In this document: positions 7,679 to 14,615 of the stretch, piece by piece
Layout of the letters: each line of letters starts with the position of its first letter
How positions within the stretch are numbered: position 1 is the first letter of the stretch
Assembly (NCBI GenBank): GCA_905235795.1
Contig: CAJOMS010000001.1
Location: 444 to 39,604 of the forward strand
Reading direction: 5' to 3'
DNA length: 39,161 bases
From: an uncultured Clostridia bacterium
GTDB lineage: Bacteria > Bacillota > Clostridia > Christensenellales > Borkfalkiaceae
Notes under the pieces: model-generated
What the model was told of the DNA's origin: nothing
The model's input: only the letters and a program-made list of their open reading frames with translations
The model's database searches: none
Position numbers and translations under genes: made by a program

Positions 7679-8515
7679 ATGAAATACAAAATGTTTGTTA
7701 CCGATTACGACAATACCCTGCTCCGCACCGACGGCACGATCCTTCCCCAAACGTGGGCGGCGATCAAAGAGTACGAAAGGCGCGGAGGAAAGTTCGTGAT
7801 CGCTACGGGTAGGATGCTTTCCTCGTTTTTAAAGACGGTGGAGCCGTACGGGCTTACCGGAGAGTTGATAGCATTTCAGGGCGGCGTGGTCGTCGATATC
7901 GAAAGCGGCGACGTGTTGATGAAAAAGTACGTCGATCCCGTTGGTATGGACCTTTTAAAAGATTTGCAGGCGGCGGGTTATTATATTCAGGTATATAATA
8001 ACGGCGAATATTTCGTAAACAGATTCACTAAGCGCACGGAGCGTTATATAAGGGCTAACGACCTTTACCCTACGGTCGTCGGCGAAGACGTGTACGGCTA
8101 CGTAAAAAGCCACAATATGCTGCTTGACAAGATAGTTTTCGGGCTGGATGACGACGGCAACGTAACGGACTACGCCGAATTAGAGCGCGTAATGTCGCTT
8201 TACGGACAAAAATATGCGGGCAAACTCGTTTTCAATTCGTCAAATACGTTTTTGATAGAGGCGATATCCGCAACCGCAACCAAGCGCGAGGCGGTCGCCT
8301 TTGTCGCGGAGCGGCACGGAATAGCCCCGAGCGAGGTTATTTGCATAGGAGACGCGTTAAACGACGCCTCCATGGTAAAATGGGCGGGACTCGGCGTTGC
8401 GGTCGGTAACGCCACGCACGACCTTAAAGAAGTTGCGGATATAGTAACCGTTTCCTGCGATGAGGACGCGGTCGGCACTATAATAAAAAAATATTGTTTG
8501 GGGGATGAGGAATGA
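7679..8515 (+). CDS. HAD-superfamily (Cof-type) phosphatase
   Basis: A 278-aa HAD hydrolase of the Cof/YidA class IIB kind, usually a cytosolic sugar-phosphate or nucleotide phosphatase. Motif I is DYDNTL (nucleophile Asp9, acid Asp11), motif II is ATGRM, and motif IV is GDALNDASMV near 224-233. The cap domain lies between them. Its ATG is 11 nt after the uvrC stop without a clear ribosome site, and its stop overlaps the hprK start (ATGA), so all three genes are probably co-translated. The substrate cannot be told from sequence. Confidence 0.9.
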   Translation: MKYKMFVTDYDNTLLRTDGTILPQTWAAIKEYERRGGKFVIATGRMLSSFLKTVEPYGLTGELIAFQGGVVVDIESGDVLMKKYVDPVGMDLLKDLQAAGYYIQVYNNGEYFVNRFTKRTERYIRANDLYPTVVGEDVYGYVKSHNMLLDKIVFGLDDDGNVTDYAELERVMSLYGQKYAGKLVFNSSNTFLIEAISATATKREAVAFVAERHGIAPSEVICIGDALNDASMVKWAGLGVAVGNATHDLKEVADIVTVSCDEDAVGTIIKKYCLGDEE

Positions 8516-9423
8516 CTGAACGCATAGTAAACGTCTCGGTAGAAGATTTTGCAACCGCGCTTAATTTGCGCATAATAGAGCGCGGCCGCGGAACCATTCC
8601 GCTATCGTCAAAAAACATATCTCGTCCCGGCTTGCAACTCACGGGGTATTTCGAACATTTCGATCACACCCGCGTGCAGGTAATAGGCATGGCGGAACAC
8701 GAATATATCGAAACGTTGCCCGCAGATACCGCGCAAGCCGTATTCAAACAGCTTTTCGGCAAAAATATACCCTGTTTGGTCGTCGCGCGCGATCTGGACG
8801 TTTTAGACGGCATTATCTCCGCAGCAAAGGAATTCGATTGCCCCGTCTTTTCTTCGTCGGCAATAACCACGCAGGTTTATAACGACATTTATTTTTATTT
8901 AAGCAGACTTTTAGCCGACGAAACCATGCGCCACGGCGTTTTGATGGACGTATCGGGCGTGGGCGTGCTGTTTGAGGGCGACGCGGGCATCGGCAAGAGC
9001 GAAATAGCGTTGGAGCTGATCAATCGCGGACACCGCCTCGTTGCGGACGACTGCGTTATAATAAAGCTGATAGACGGCAATCTCATAGGCACCGCTCCCG
9101 AAAAAATAAGAAATTATATGGAAATACGCGGCCTTGGCATAATAAACATACAAACCATGTACGGGCCGGGCTCCGTTCGTACGGAAAAAAGCATAGATAT
9201 AGTCGTTCAGCTCGAAAAGTGGGACGAAAATAAGGAATACGACAGAATAGGCGACGTAAACATTACTTCGACCATACTCGGCGTAGAAAAATTTAAACTT
9301 TTAATACCCGTTTCTCCCGGCAGAAATATTCCTACCATCATAGAGACAGCCGCGCGCAAATACCGCCTGAAACAGTACGGGTACGACGCCGCGCAGGAAC
9401 TTTTAAACAAAACTTTAAAATAA
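8512..9423 (+). CDS. hprK: HPr kinase/phosphorylase
   Basis: HprK/P phosphorylates Ser46 of HPr at high fructose-1,6-bisphosphate and ATP, and dephosphorylates it when phosphate is high, controlling CcpA-dependent catabolite repression in Firmicutes. At 303 aa it is the usual length. The Walker A motif GDAGIGKS (about 156-163), the LVADD motif after it, and the HprK signature EIRGLGIINI (about 204-213) are all present. Its start overlaps the upstream HAD gene by 4 nt. In many Firmicutes hprK sits with lgt or uvrB, so uvrC-HAD-hprK is a variant neighbourhood. A strong terminator follows. Confidence 0.96.
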   Translation: MTERIVNVSVEDFATALNLRIIERGRGTIPLSSKNISRPGLQLTGYFEHFDHTRVQVIGMAEHEYIETLPADTAQAVFKQLFGKNIPCLVVARDLDVLDGIISAAKEFDCPVFSSSAITTQVYNDIYFYLSRLLADETMRHGVLMDVSGVGVLFEGDAGIGKSEIALELINRGHRLVADDCVIIKLIDGNLIGTAPEKIRNYMEIRGLGIINIQTMYGPGSVRTEKSIDIVVQLEKWDENKEYDRIGDVNITSTILGVEKFKLLIPVSPGRNIPTIIETAARKYRLKQYGYDAAQELLNKTLK

Positions 9424-9486
9424 AATTTAAATATTGAATATTCGGTAAATTTTAAAAAATTTTTATTTAAAATAATACTTTAAGGT

Positions 9487-9502
9487 GTAAGCCTAAAATA
9501 TC
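9487..9502. repeat. Dispersed repeat GTAAGCCTAAAATATC, copy 1
   Basis: This 16-bp sequence is identical at 11409-11424. Both copies lie just before a terminator stem, and both are preceded by AGGYG. Confidence 0.5.
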
Positions 9503-9515
9503 GCCACGTATTATA

Positions 9516-9546
9516 AAAGCCCTGCCGCACAACGGCAGGGCTTTGG
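9516..9546. terminator. Bidirectional terminator after hprK
   Basis: A 12-bp perfect stem (AAAGCCCTGCCG with CGGCAGGGCTTT) with a 5-nt loop lies between convergent hprK and the membrane protein gene. A/T runs on both sides suit both directions. Confidence 0.85.
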
Positions 9547-9568
9547 ATGTTTGCCTATTTTGATAAAA

Positions 9569-10597
9569 TTATTTTCTTGCCTTATTAAATTTAATTATCA
9601 TTACAGCCGTAAATATGCTCACAAGAAAGTCGAGTGCAATTACAACATAGCTAATTACGGATAAACCGCCGGCCATACCGGCAATAAGATTACCTATGAA
9701 ACCTGAATCTCCCGATAAATTGCCAAACACGTTAGCAACAAGTGAAAGTAACAGATTTCCCATAATGGCTGAAATAATCTCTTTTGCCGCGCTGAATACA
9801 GCTAAAATTATGCATACAACCGCTGCAAAATTGCCGCCGCTCTTTGTTCCTGCGCTTTTATCCTTTTCAATACTCTGGCCGACATTGAGAAGTTTTTTGA
9901 TTGAACTGAAGTAAATAATAGAAAATACAAATGTTATGAGGGATATAATAAAACCTAAAGGATTTGCCACAAAAGTGAACAGCCCGCCTATAAGCTCTAA
10001 ACTCCCACCTATTATATTGAAAATGAATACTATGATGAACGGAACTTTAATCAGCGTCACGCCGGCAGAAGAAAGTTTCTTTTTCTTTGCGGTTGCAAAT
10101 ATTACCCACAATCCGACGACCGTTAGAATATCGAATATACCGCCAAACAATTTTGTAAAATTAAGGCTTAATATATTCCCGATAAATCCCGTAATGAGAG
10201 TGAGGGTGGAAAAAATGCAAAAAATCAGCATCATAAGGCTTCCGCCAACACTAAATACAGCTTCTTTTTCCTTTTCTGTCGCAGGAATAGGCGCAGGTTT
10301 TACGGCTACCGTATTTTGCACAGGGGCATATTGAGGTTGCCCGTAGTAAGGCTGACCGTTGGGGTACTGCTGTTGTCCGTTGTAAGGCTGACCGTTGGGG
10401 TACTGCTGTTGTCCGTTGTAAGGCTGACCGTTGGTATACTGCTGTTGCCCGTTGTAAGGCTGACCGTTGGTATACTGCTGTTGCCCATTGTAAGGCTGAC
10501 CGTTAGGGTGCTGCGGTTGCCCGTTGTTAGGCTGACCGTTTTGCAAATTACCCTGAGGCCTTTCGTTTAAGTTGTTTTGGCTTTCGTTTTCATTCAT
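9569..10597 (-). CDS. Membrane protein with N-terminal Pro/Gly/Gln/Tyr tandem repeats
   Basis: A 342-aa protein. Residues about 15-95 are a low-complexity cytoplasmic-type region of 12-residue repeats (consensus NGQPYNGQQQYP), matched by 36-bp DNA repeats near 10335-10530. After a short Lys/Glu linker there are about six hydrophobic segments (from GSLMMLIFCIFSTLTLITGF onward) rich in Gly/Ile/Phe. It ends with KFNKARK. Such PGQ-Y-rich heads occur on many Firmicutes membrane proteins and may self-associate or bind partners; no enzymatic motif is seen. It is divergent from an XRE regulator, and the shared intergenic region holds several copies of a TTAGCAAA motif, so that regulator probably controls it. 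Function unknown. Confidence 0.75.
   Translation of the reverse strand: MNENESQNNLNERPQGNLQNGQPNNGQPQHPNGQPYNGQQQYTNGQPYNGQQQYTNGQPYNGQQQYPNGQPYNGQQQYPNGQPYYGQPQYAPVQNTVAVKPAPIPATEKEKEAVFSVGGSLMMLIFCIFSTLTLITGFIGNILSLNFTKLFGGIFDILTVVGLWVIFATAKKKKLSSAGVTLIKVPFIIVFIFNIIGGSLELIGGLFTFVANPLGFIISLITFVFSIIYFSSIKKLLNVGQSIEKDKSAGTKSGGNFAAVVCIILAVFSAAKEIISAIMGNLLLSLVANVFGNLSGDSGFIGNLIAGMAGGLSVISYVVIALDFLVSIFTAVMIIKFNKARK
10335..10530 (-). repeat. 36-bp coding tandem repeats (about five units)
   Basis: Near-identical 36-bp units encode the 12-residue NGQPYNGQQQY(P/T) repeat at the N-terminus of the membrane protein. Because the unit is a multiple of three, copy-number change keeps the frame. Confidence 0.85.
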
Positions 10598-10618
10598 AAT
10601 TTGTACCTCATCTTTTTT

Positions 10619-10761
10619 TTAGCAAAAAATGCGAATTCTATATATATCCCAAAAAACAGCATTTTTTGCTAATTAATCCCATTATACACGCAAAATTTGC
10701 TAATGTCAAATAAAAAATAGTATTTTTTGCTAACAATTTTAATGTATTTAGCAATTATTGC
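10619..10761. promoter_or_regulatory. Cluster of TTAGCAAA operators between divergent genes
   Basis: TTAGCAAAAAATGC (10619-10632) and its exact inverse GCATTTTTTGCTAA (10659-10672) form a 14-bp inverted repeat. Further copies are TTTGCTAA (10696-10703), TATTTTTTGCTAA (10721-10733) and TTTAGCAA (10747-10754). They fill the 180-bp gap between the repeat-bearing membrane protein and the XRE gene, and the last copy is next to the XRE promoter (TAAAAT just before ATG 10779). This is the layout expected for operators of the adjacent XRE repressor. Confidence 0.6.
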
Positions 10762-10778
10762 AAGTGAGATAAAATGTT

Positions 10779-11111
10779 ATGATAAAATTAAAAGAATTGA
10801 GAACTCAAAAAGGACTTACGCAACGAGCTTTGGCTGAAAAAATAGACGTAAAAAATTATACCATAGGTAAATGGGAACAAGGGATTGTCGAACCGAGCAT
10901 ATCGGATCTTGTCGCTATGGCGGATTTTTTTGAATGCAGTATCGATTATTTGATTGGGCGAGAAGATGATTTAGGCGTTATAATAGTCGGCGCGGATAAG
11001 GATGCCGACAATATGGAAATAATAAATTATTTTTCAAAGCTATCTCCCGAAAGGAAAAAGACGGCTAAATCTATTTTGCGCGATATGTTTATCGCTAACG
11101 ATAGTAATTAA
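10779..11111 (+). CDS. XRE-family transcriptional regulator
   Basis: A 110-aa repressor-type protein. The N-terminal Cro/C1 HTH spans residues about 4-58 (LKELRTQKGLTQRALAEKI, then NYTIGKWEQGIVEPS), with the common IDYLIGRED end. A C-terminal helical part (SKLSPERKKTAKSILRDMF) could dimerise. It probably represses itself and the divergent membrane protein through the TTAGCAAA cluster. The -10-like TAAAAT lies 3 nt from the ATG and no good ribosome site is visible, so translation may be leaderless. Confidence 0.85.
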   Translation: MIKLKELRTQKGLTQRALAEKIDVKNYTIGKWEQGIVEPSISDLVAMADFFECSIDYLIGREDDLGVIIVGADKDADNMEIINYFSKLSPERKKTAKSILRDMFIANDSN

Positions 11112-11435
11112 AATTATTTTTTAGCGTTAATTTCCGCACAGTCGAAATCTAACCGTTTGCGCCGAGGGGTAACCCGAACGGAAAGCCGAAACCAAAGCGT
11201 ATTTCTACGTGAAAATAATTAAAAATTTGAAAATTATACTCAAGTTATCAAAACTGCTTGAATTTTGGGGAACTTTTGCTATATATAATAATGTTATAAA
11301 TTTCCCCATAAGGAGAAAGCGAGTATGGATTATCGATAATGTCGGAGAAAGGGGATTTGGTCAATATAAAAAATTTCAGCCGAAAGCCTGAAAATCTCAC
11401 CTTCAGGCGTAAGCCTAAAATATCACTCAATAAAA
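11112..11435. other. Intergenic stretch without a supported gene
   Basis: The 330 bp hold no credible protein gene. Visible items are a five-codon ORF with a strong ribosome site (AAGGAG at 11310, ATG 11325, stop at 11337-11339), the palindrome ATTATCGATAAT, and two imperfect 26-bp tandem units near 11374-11424 that include the GTAAGCCTAAAATATC repeat. It looks like decayed or regulatory sequence. Confidence 0.4.
11409..11424. repeat. Dispersed repeat GTAAGCCTAAAATATC, copy 2
   Basis: Identical to 9487-9502. Here it is part of a longer imperfect tandem: the unit GCCTGAAAATCTCACC precedes it and can fold back on TTCAGGC. Confidence 0.5.
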
Positions 11436-11439
11436 ATTT

Positions 11440-11466
11440 AAGCCCCGTTTTTGCGGGGCTTTTTCC
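11440..11466. terminator. Terminator for the minus-strand XRE gene
   Basis: AAGCCCCG and CGGGGCTT form an 8-bp stem with a 6-nt loop. It lies just downstream of the XRE gene stop (minus strand); A/T runs on both sides make it bidirectional. Confidence 0.8.
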
Positions 11467-11467
11467 T

Positions 11468-11668
11468 TCAATCGGTCAAACCGAGTATATAATCCGTGGT
11501 CTCGTCAAAAAATTCGGCAAGGGCAATTATGGCAGAAGCGGTAGGCTCGGTTTTGCCAAGCTCCCACTTTGCCACAGCCGACTGGCTGACGTTTATTTTT
11601 TTAGCAAGCTGCATCTGACTAAGCCCCGCATTCGTACGCAAATCTTTTATTCTATCCTTATATTCCAT
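11468..11668 (-). CDS. Short XRE-family regulator (66 aa)
   Basis: A minimal Cro/C1 repressor made almost only of the HTH domain (DLRTNAGLSQMQLAKKI, then QSAVAKWELGKTEPT), ending ETTDYILGLTD. I chose ATG 11668 because HTH proteins of this size start just before the first helix, and because TATAAT lies exactly 6 nt upstream, which predicts a leaderless mRNA starting at the ATG. The frame is open 14 codons further upstream but that part lacks a ribosome site. It is divergent from the GLUG-like lipoprotein, whose promoter spacer contains a perfect 18-bp palindrome, the likely binding site of this protein. Confidence 0.8.
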   Translation of the reverse strand: MEYKDRIKDLRTNAGLSQMQLAKKINVSQSAVAKWELGKTEPTASAIIALAEFFDETTDYILGLTD

Positions 11669-11703
11669 TATAATATTATAAACGGTAATAATCGTTAAAA
11701 TAC

Positions 11704-11732
11704 TTGACAAGTCTTATAAGACTTGCTACAAT
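11704..11732 (+). promoter_or_regulatory. Lipoprotein promoter with palindromic operator in its spacer
   Basis: TTGACA (11704-11709), 17-nt spacer and TACAAT (11727-11732) form a near-consensus sigma-A promoter. The perfect palindrome CAAGTCTTATAAGACTTG (11708-11725) fills the spacer, so a bound dimer would exclude RNA polymerase. The neighbouring divergent XRE protein is the obvious candidate. Confidence 0.75.
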
Positions 11733-11785
11733 TAATAAATGTTGGGAATTTTTCCATTTAAAAAATTTTTTTAGGAGGACTTATT

Positions 11786-12949
11786 ATGAAAAAACACGTA
11801 CTAATTACGTCGTTGCTTGCCATGCTTATGGTCGTTGTAATGGCGTTTACGGCTTGTACCACGGAGGGTACCGGCAAAAGAGATAATGATAATTTATCTT
11901 ACAAAAAAATCAGAACGCTTGACGATTTGCTTGAAGTTGAACTCGACCCCACTGCTAATTATAAATTGATGGACGATATCGACTGCGGCGGTACCATCCT
12001 GCGCGCTATCGGTACGGAGGAGACGCCCTACAGCGGAACTTTCAACGGTAACGGCTATACGATAAAGAATTTTAAACTCGCGCCGGGGCTTTACACGGGC
12101 GTTTTCGGCTACGTAACGGGCGTGATAAAAAATCTTAACATAGCGGATTTTTCAATGGAACTTCTCTCTAACTACAACGTTGCCGATATATATTATATGG
12201 GCGGTATAGCGGCTTTCCTTACAGAGCCCAAAGTTGAAGAACCCGAAACGTCGGAGACTGAAGGGAAAGAAGGCGAAACCGCGGCTGAGAAGCCCGAAAA
12301 AGTCGTTGCAGGCGGCATAATCCAAAATTGCACCGCTATAAACGGCGACTTTAAAGCGACAACCGGCAAGCAAGCTAACATGGGCTTAATAGTAGGCTAT
12401 TGCAAAGGCGCAACCGTAGTTGAAAACTGTGTAGCGGCGGGCAGCATTTATTATTATAGTAGTTTAGCCGGTACAGCTGACGGCTTCGGCGGCATAGTGG
12501 GTAAGTCCGACGACGCTGCGTCGGTCGTCGACAAGTGCCTTGCAGACGTGCGGCTTGATGTAACGCATGGATATACATATCGTTATTATGAAGGATTCTT
12601 ACCTGCCACTGGTACTGCTCGCGGAGGTTACGTCGGTATAATAGCGGGATACGACGTCGGCACTGTGAGCAACTGTATGTCTTTAGGTTCCATTAATCAC
12701 CTTTATGTATATGGAGCTAATGAAGTATGCGGCTGGGGAAATATTATTTCAAACTGCTATGCGTCTGACGACGTAAACATAAAAAATCAAGCTTTGCAGT
12801 TCATAGCGAGGGAGAGCATAAACAGGTCGTTCTTCTTGGTTACGCTTAACTGGAGCGAAGATATATGGAACTTGAAAAAAGTTGACTTCACTTTAGGTGA
12901 AAACGAAGACGGAACTGCAAAACAAACGGTTTATCCTTCGCTTAAGTAA
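11786..12949 (+). CDS. GLUG-like surface lipoprotein
   Basis: A 387-aa lipoprotein with signal peptide and lipobox (MAFTAC, Cys24). From residue 40 on it resembles GLUG/beta-helix surface proteins: a start-up segment (IRTLDDLLEVELDPTANYKL, MDDIDCGG), FNGNGYTIKNF, then strand repeats ending in IIQNCTAINGDF, GLIVGYCKG, GGIVGKSDDA, GIIAGYDVGTVSNCMSLG. A Glu/Pro-rich insertion near 147-172 (EEPETSETEGKEG) interrupts the repeats. It is probably displayed on the cell surface; no enzymatic motif is seen. A strong ribosome site (AGGAGGAC) and the palindrome-bearing promoter upstream suggest high, switchable expression. A terminator follows. Confidence 0.75.
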   Translation: MKKHVLITSLLAMLMVVVMAFTACTTEGTGKRDNDNLSYKKIRTLDDLLEVELDPTANYKLMDDIDCGGTILRAIGTEETPYSGTFNGNGYTIKNFKLAPGLYTGVFGYVTGVIKNLNIADFSMELLSNYNVADIYYMGGIAAFLTEPKVEEPETSETEGKEGETAAEKPEKVVAGGIIQNCTAINGDFKATTGKQANMGLIVGYCKGATVVENCVAAGSIYYYSSLAGTADGFGGIVGKSDDAASVVDKCLADVRLDVTHGYTYRYYEGFLPATGTARGGYVGIIAGYDVGTVSNCMSLGSINHLYVYGANEVCGWGNIISNCYASDDVNIKNQALQFIARESINRSFFLVTLNWSEDIWNLKKVDFTLGENEDGTAKQTVYPSLK

Positions 12950-12972
12950 TGGTGGAAATATAATTTAAATAC

Positions 12973-13004
12973 GGGGCTTGCCTTTTATTTAGGCAAGCCC
13001 TTTC
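12973..13004 (+). terminator. Terminator after the GLUG-like lipoprotein
   Basis: GGGCTTGCC and GGCAAGCCC form a 9-bp stem with a 9-nt loop followed by TTT, 24 nt after the stop codon. Confidence 0.8.
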
Positions 13005-13050
13005 AAGTCCTGCAAAATGCCGATAATGCGCGATAAAGGCGGCTTTTTGA

Positions 13051-13575
13051 TTAAACGAGCAATTCGGGGTGGCGTATTACAGCCGATTCCGGCGGGGTGG
13101 AATCGGGGAAAACTTTCCACAAAAAGCTTTCGGTAGAAGTCGTGGCTTCAAGCGGGGTGCGCACGTATTTTGCGGTGGCGGTGGCAAGCACGTTGCCGCG
13201 CTCGTCCTCTATATAGCCCTTACCTGTAAAGCCGAGCTTGTAAAGCCCCGTTATCTTGCCGAAACACAGCAGGGTTTCGCCCAAGGGCACGGGCTTTTTA
13301 AAGGATACTTCTATCTTCCCCGTAACGCCCCATATATCGGGATCGGTTATCTGTACGGCGCGGCATATCGTTTCGTCTAAAATGGCGGTTATCATGCCGC
13401 CGTGCATGCGGTCGGGGTAGCTTTGGTGAGGAAATTTACCCTTGGCAACGCCCAAAAGCACGCCTTCTTCCAGCTCGTAAAAATCCATGCCGAGCGCCGT
13501 TTCTGCGGTTTTGCCGCACACTATGCAGTTATCGCTGTTGCATTGTTTTTTTAAAACTTTTAAAATCTCGTCCAT
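13051..13575 (-). CDS. PaaI-type hotdog thioesterase
   Basis: A 174-aa hotdog-fold protein of the PaaI/YiiD thioesterase superfamily, expected to hydrolyse an acyl-CoA thioester in the cytoplasm. The catalytic segment is HGGMITAILDETICRAV, where the HGG and the Asp/Glu of the long helix are the usual active-site positions. The strands GKIEVSFKKPVPLG and LATATAKYVR complete the fold. An N-terminal Cys pair (DNCIVCG) is common in this subgroup. TATAAT and a GAGAGGT ribosome site precede ATG 13575. It is convergent with the lipoprotein gene and divergent from the DtxR-like regulator. Substrate unknown. Confidence 0.85.
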   Translation of the reverse strand: MDEILKVLKKQCNSDNCIVCGKTAETALGMDFYELEEGVLLGVAKGKFPHQSYPDRMHGGMITAILDETICRAVQITDPDIWGVTGKIEVSFKKPVPLGETLLCFGKITGLYKLGFTGKGYIEDERGNVLATATAKYVRTPLEATTSTESFLWKVFPDSTPPESAVIRHPELLV

Positions 13576-13674
13576 AAATTACCTCTCAAACATTATAGCA
13601 CTTTACGTAAATCGGTGCAACGTTTGACTTAAACGTTTACCGCGTTTTAATTTTACCGATTTTAAACAAATTGC

Positions 13675-13736
13675 TTTACAAACCGAGCGATATGTTTTAT
13701 AATTATTAAAAATTGTAAAAACGCCGATCTCGGTTT
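13675..13736 (+). promoter_or_regulatory. Promoter of the DtxR-like gene with flanking inverted repeat
   Basis: TTTACA (13675-13680), a 17-nt spacer and TATAAT (13698-13703) form the promoter, giving a leader of about 85 nt. AAACCGAG (13680-13687) and CTCGGTTT (13729-13736) form an 8-bp inverted repeat across the start point; it could be an operator or an mRNA stem. Confidence 0.55.
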
Positions 13737-13795
13737 ATAAATACGTACATTTAAGGCATATTTAAGGTCTTATTTATACCAAGCGGGGGGATAAA

Positions 13796-14164
13796 ATGAA
13801 AAATTCGGAATCTCGTGAAATGTATCTTGAAACGATACTTATTCTTAAAAACAACGGTATGCGGGCGCGCGCCGTGGACGTTGCCAACGAACTCGGCTTT
13901 TCGAGGCCGAGCGTTTCAAACGCGATGAAACTGTTGCAGAACGAGGGATACGTTTACGTAGATACCGCCGGCGAAATAGCCTTTACCGAAAAGGGAAAAT
14001 ACGCCGCGGAAAAGGTGCTTGAAAGGCATACTTTGCTTACCGCAATGCTTATGGACGCGGGCGCCGACCGCGAGCTGGCGGAAGATAACGCCTGCCGCAT
14101 AGAACACGTTATTTCCGACGAGATGTTTGAAATACTGAAAAAGAAGTATAAAAAAATAAATTAA
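13796..14164 (+). CDS. DtxR/MntR-family metal-dependent regulator
   Basis: A 122-aa protein with the N-terminal winged helix of DtxR/MntR (MYLETILILKN, then DVANELGFSRPSVSNAMKLLQNEGYV) and the dimerisation/metal helix region (KVLERHTLLTAML, EDNACRIEHVISDEM). Residues Glu, His and Cys in RHTLL and ACRIEHVIS correspond to family metal ligands. It lacks the SH3-like third domain, as MntR does. It should repress metal-uptake genes when Mn or Fe is plentiful, but no such gene is beside it. A GGGGGG-rich ribosome site precedes the ATG. Confidence 0.85.
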   Translation: MKNSESREMYLETILILKNNGMRARAVDVANELGFSRPSVSNAMKLLQNEGYVYVDTAGEIAFTEKGKYAAEKVLERHTLLTAMLMDAGADRELAEDNACRIEHVISDEMFEILKKKYKKIN

Positions 14165-14229
14165 AATTCATCTCAAGCTAAACAAATATCTTTATCAAAA
14201 TCCATTAAGGGATCAATCGGCGTGATTGA

Positions 14230-14451
14230 AGAAATATTGCGAGGTTAAGGATTATTAACCATTTTAAAAGTTGTTTGAAAGGACTTTTTGTTGGCGACAG
14301 TATCGTATCCGTTGAATGTAGAAGAATAAATGGCGGTTATACTTCTCACGCATTTATACTTAATTTAAATAGAAGTAAAATATACATTGAAACGAATTTT
14401 AGGATAAAAAGCAATTCAAAAATCTTATTAAATTTTAACGATCTATTTTAA
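14230..14451 (+). pseudogene. Possible 3' remnant of a gene, no start codon
   Basis: A 73-codon open frame reads as plausible protein (FVGDSIVSVECRRINGG, then HAFILNLNRSKIYIETNF) and ends at a TAA followed by a terminator. It has no ATG or GTG with a ribosome site; the frame is bounded upstream by a stop at 14227. It may be the tail of a decayed gene. I recognise no family. Confidence 0.3.
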
Positions 14452-14474
14452 AGCGTTTCAAAACGAAATCGGGA

Positions 14475-14502
14475 CTCGGGTATATTATCCGAGCTTTTTT
14501 CT
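14475..14502 (+). terminator. Terminator after the possible remnant
   Basis: CTCGG and CCGAG form a 5-bp stem with a 9-nt loop followed by CTTTTTTC. Confidence 0.6.
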
Positions 14503-14549
14503 TTTCAATTTCTGCAAAATTTGAGGTTTTTATATTTGAATATGTCAAA

Positions 14550-14583
14550 ACCTATTGACAAAAAATATAACAATAGGTATAAT
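14550..14583 (+). promoter_or_regulatory. Promoter of the XRE-ADP-ribosyltransferase-like gene with inverted-repeat operator
   Basis: TTGACA (14555-14560), a 17-nt spacer and TATAAT (14578-14583) are a perfect sigma-A promoter. ACCTATTG (14550-14557) and CAATAGGT (14571-14578) are an exact 8-bp inverted repeat that overlaps both hexamers. The HTH of the encoded fusion protein is the natural candidate to bind it, giving autorepression as in toxin-antitoxin operons. Confidence 0.7.
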
Positions 14584-14615
14584 ATAAAATATAATAAATA
14601 TTATAGGCGGTTTCT

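Noticed and set aside
11339-11698. 119-aa plus-strand ORF after the five-codon ORF
   Set aside because: It runs through a terminator and antisense to an XRE gene, and the peptide is Arg/Lys-rich without pattern.
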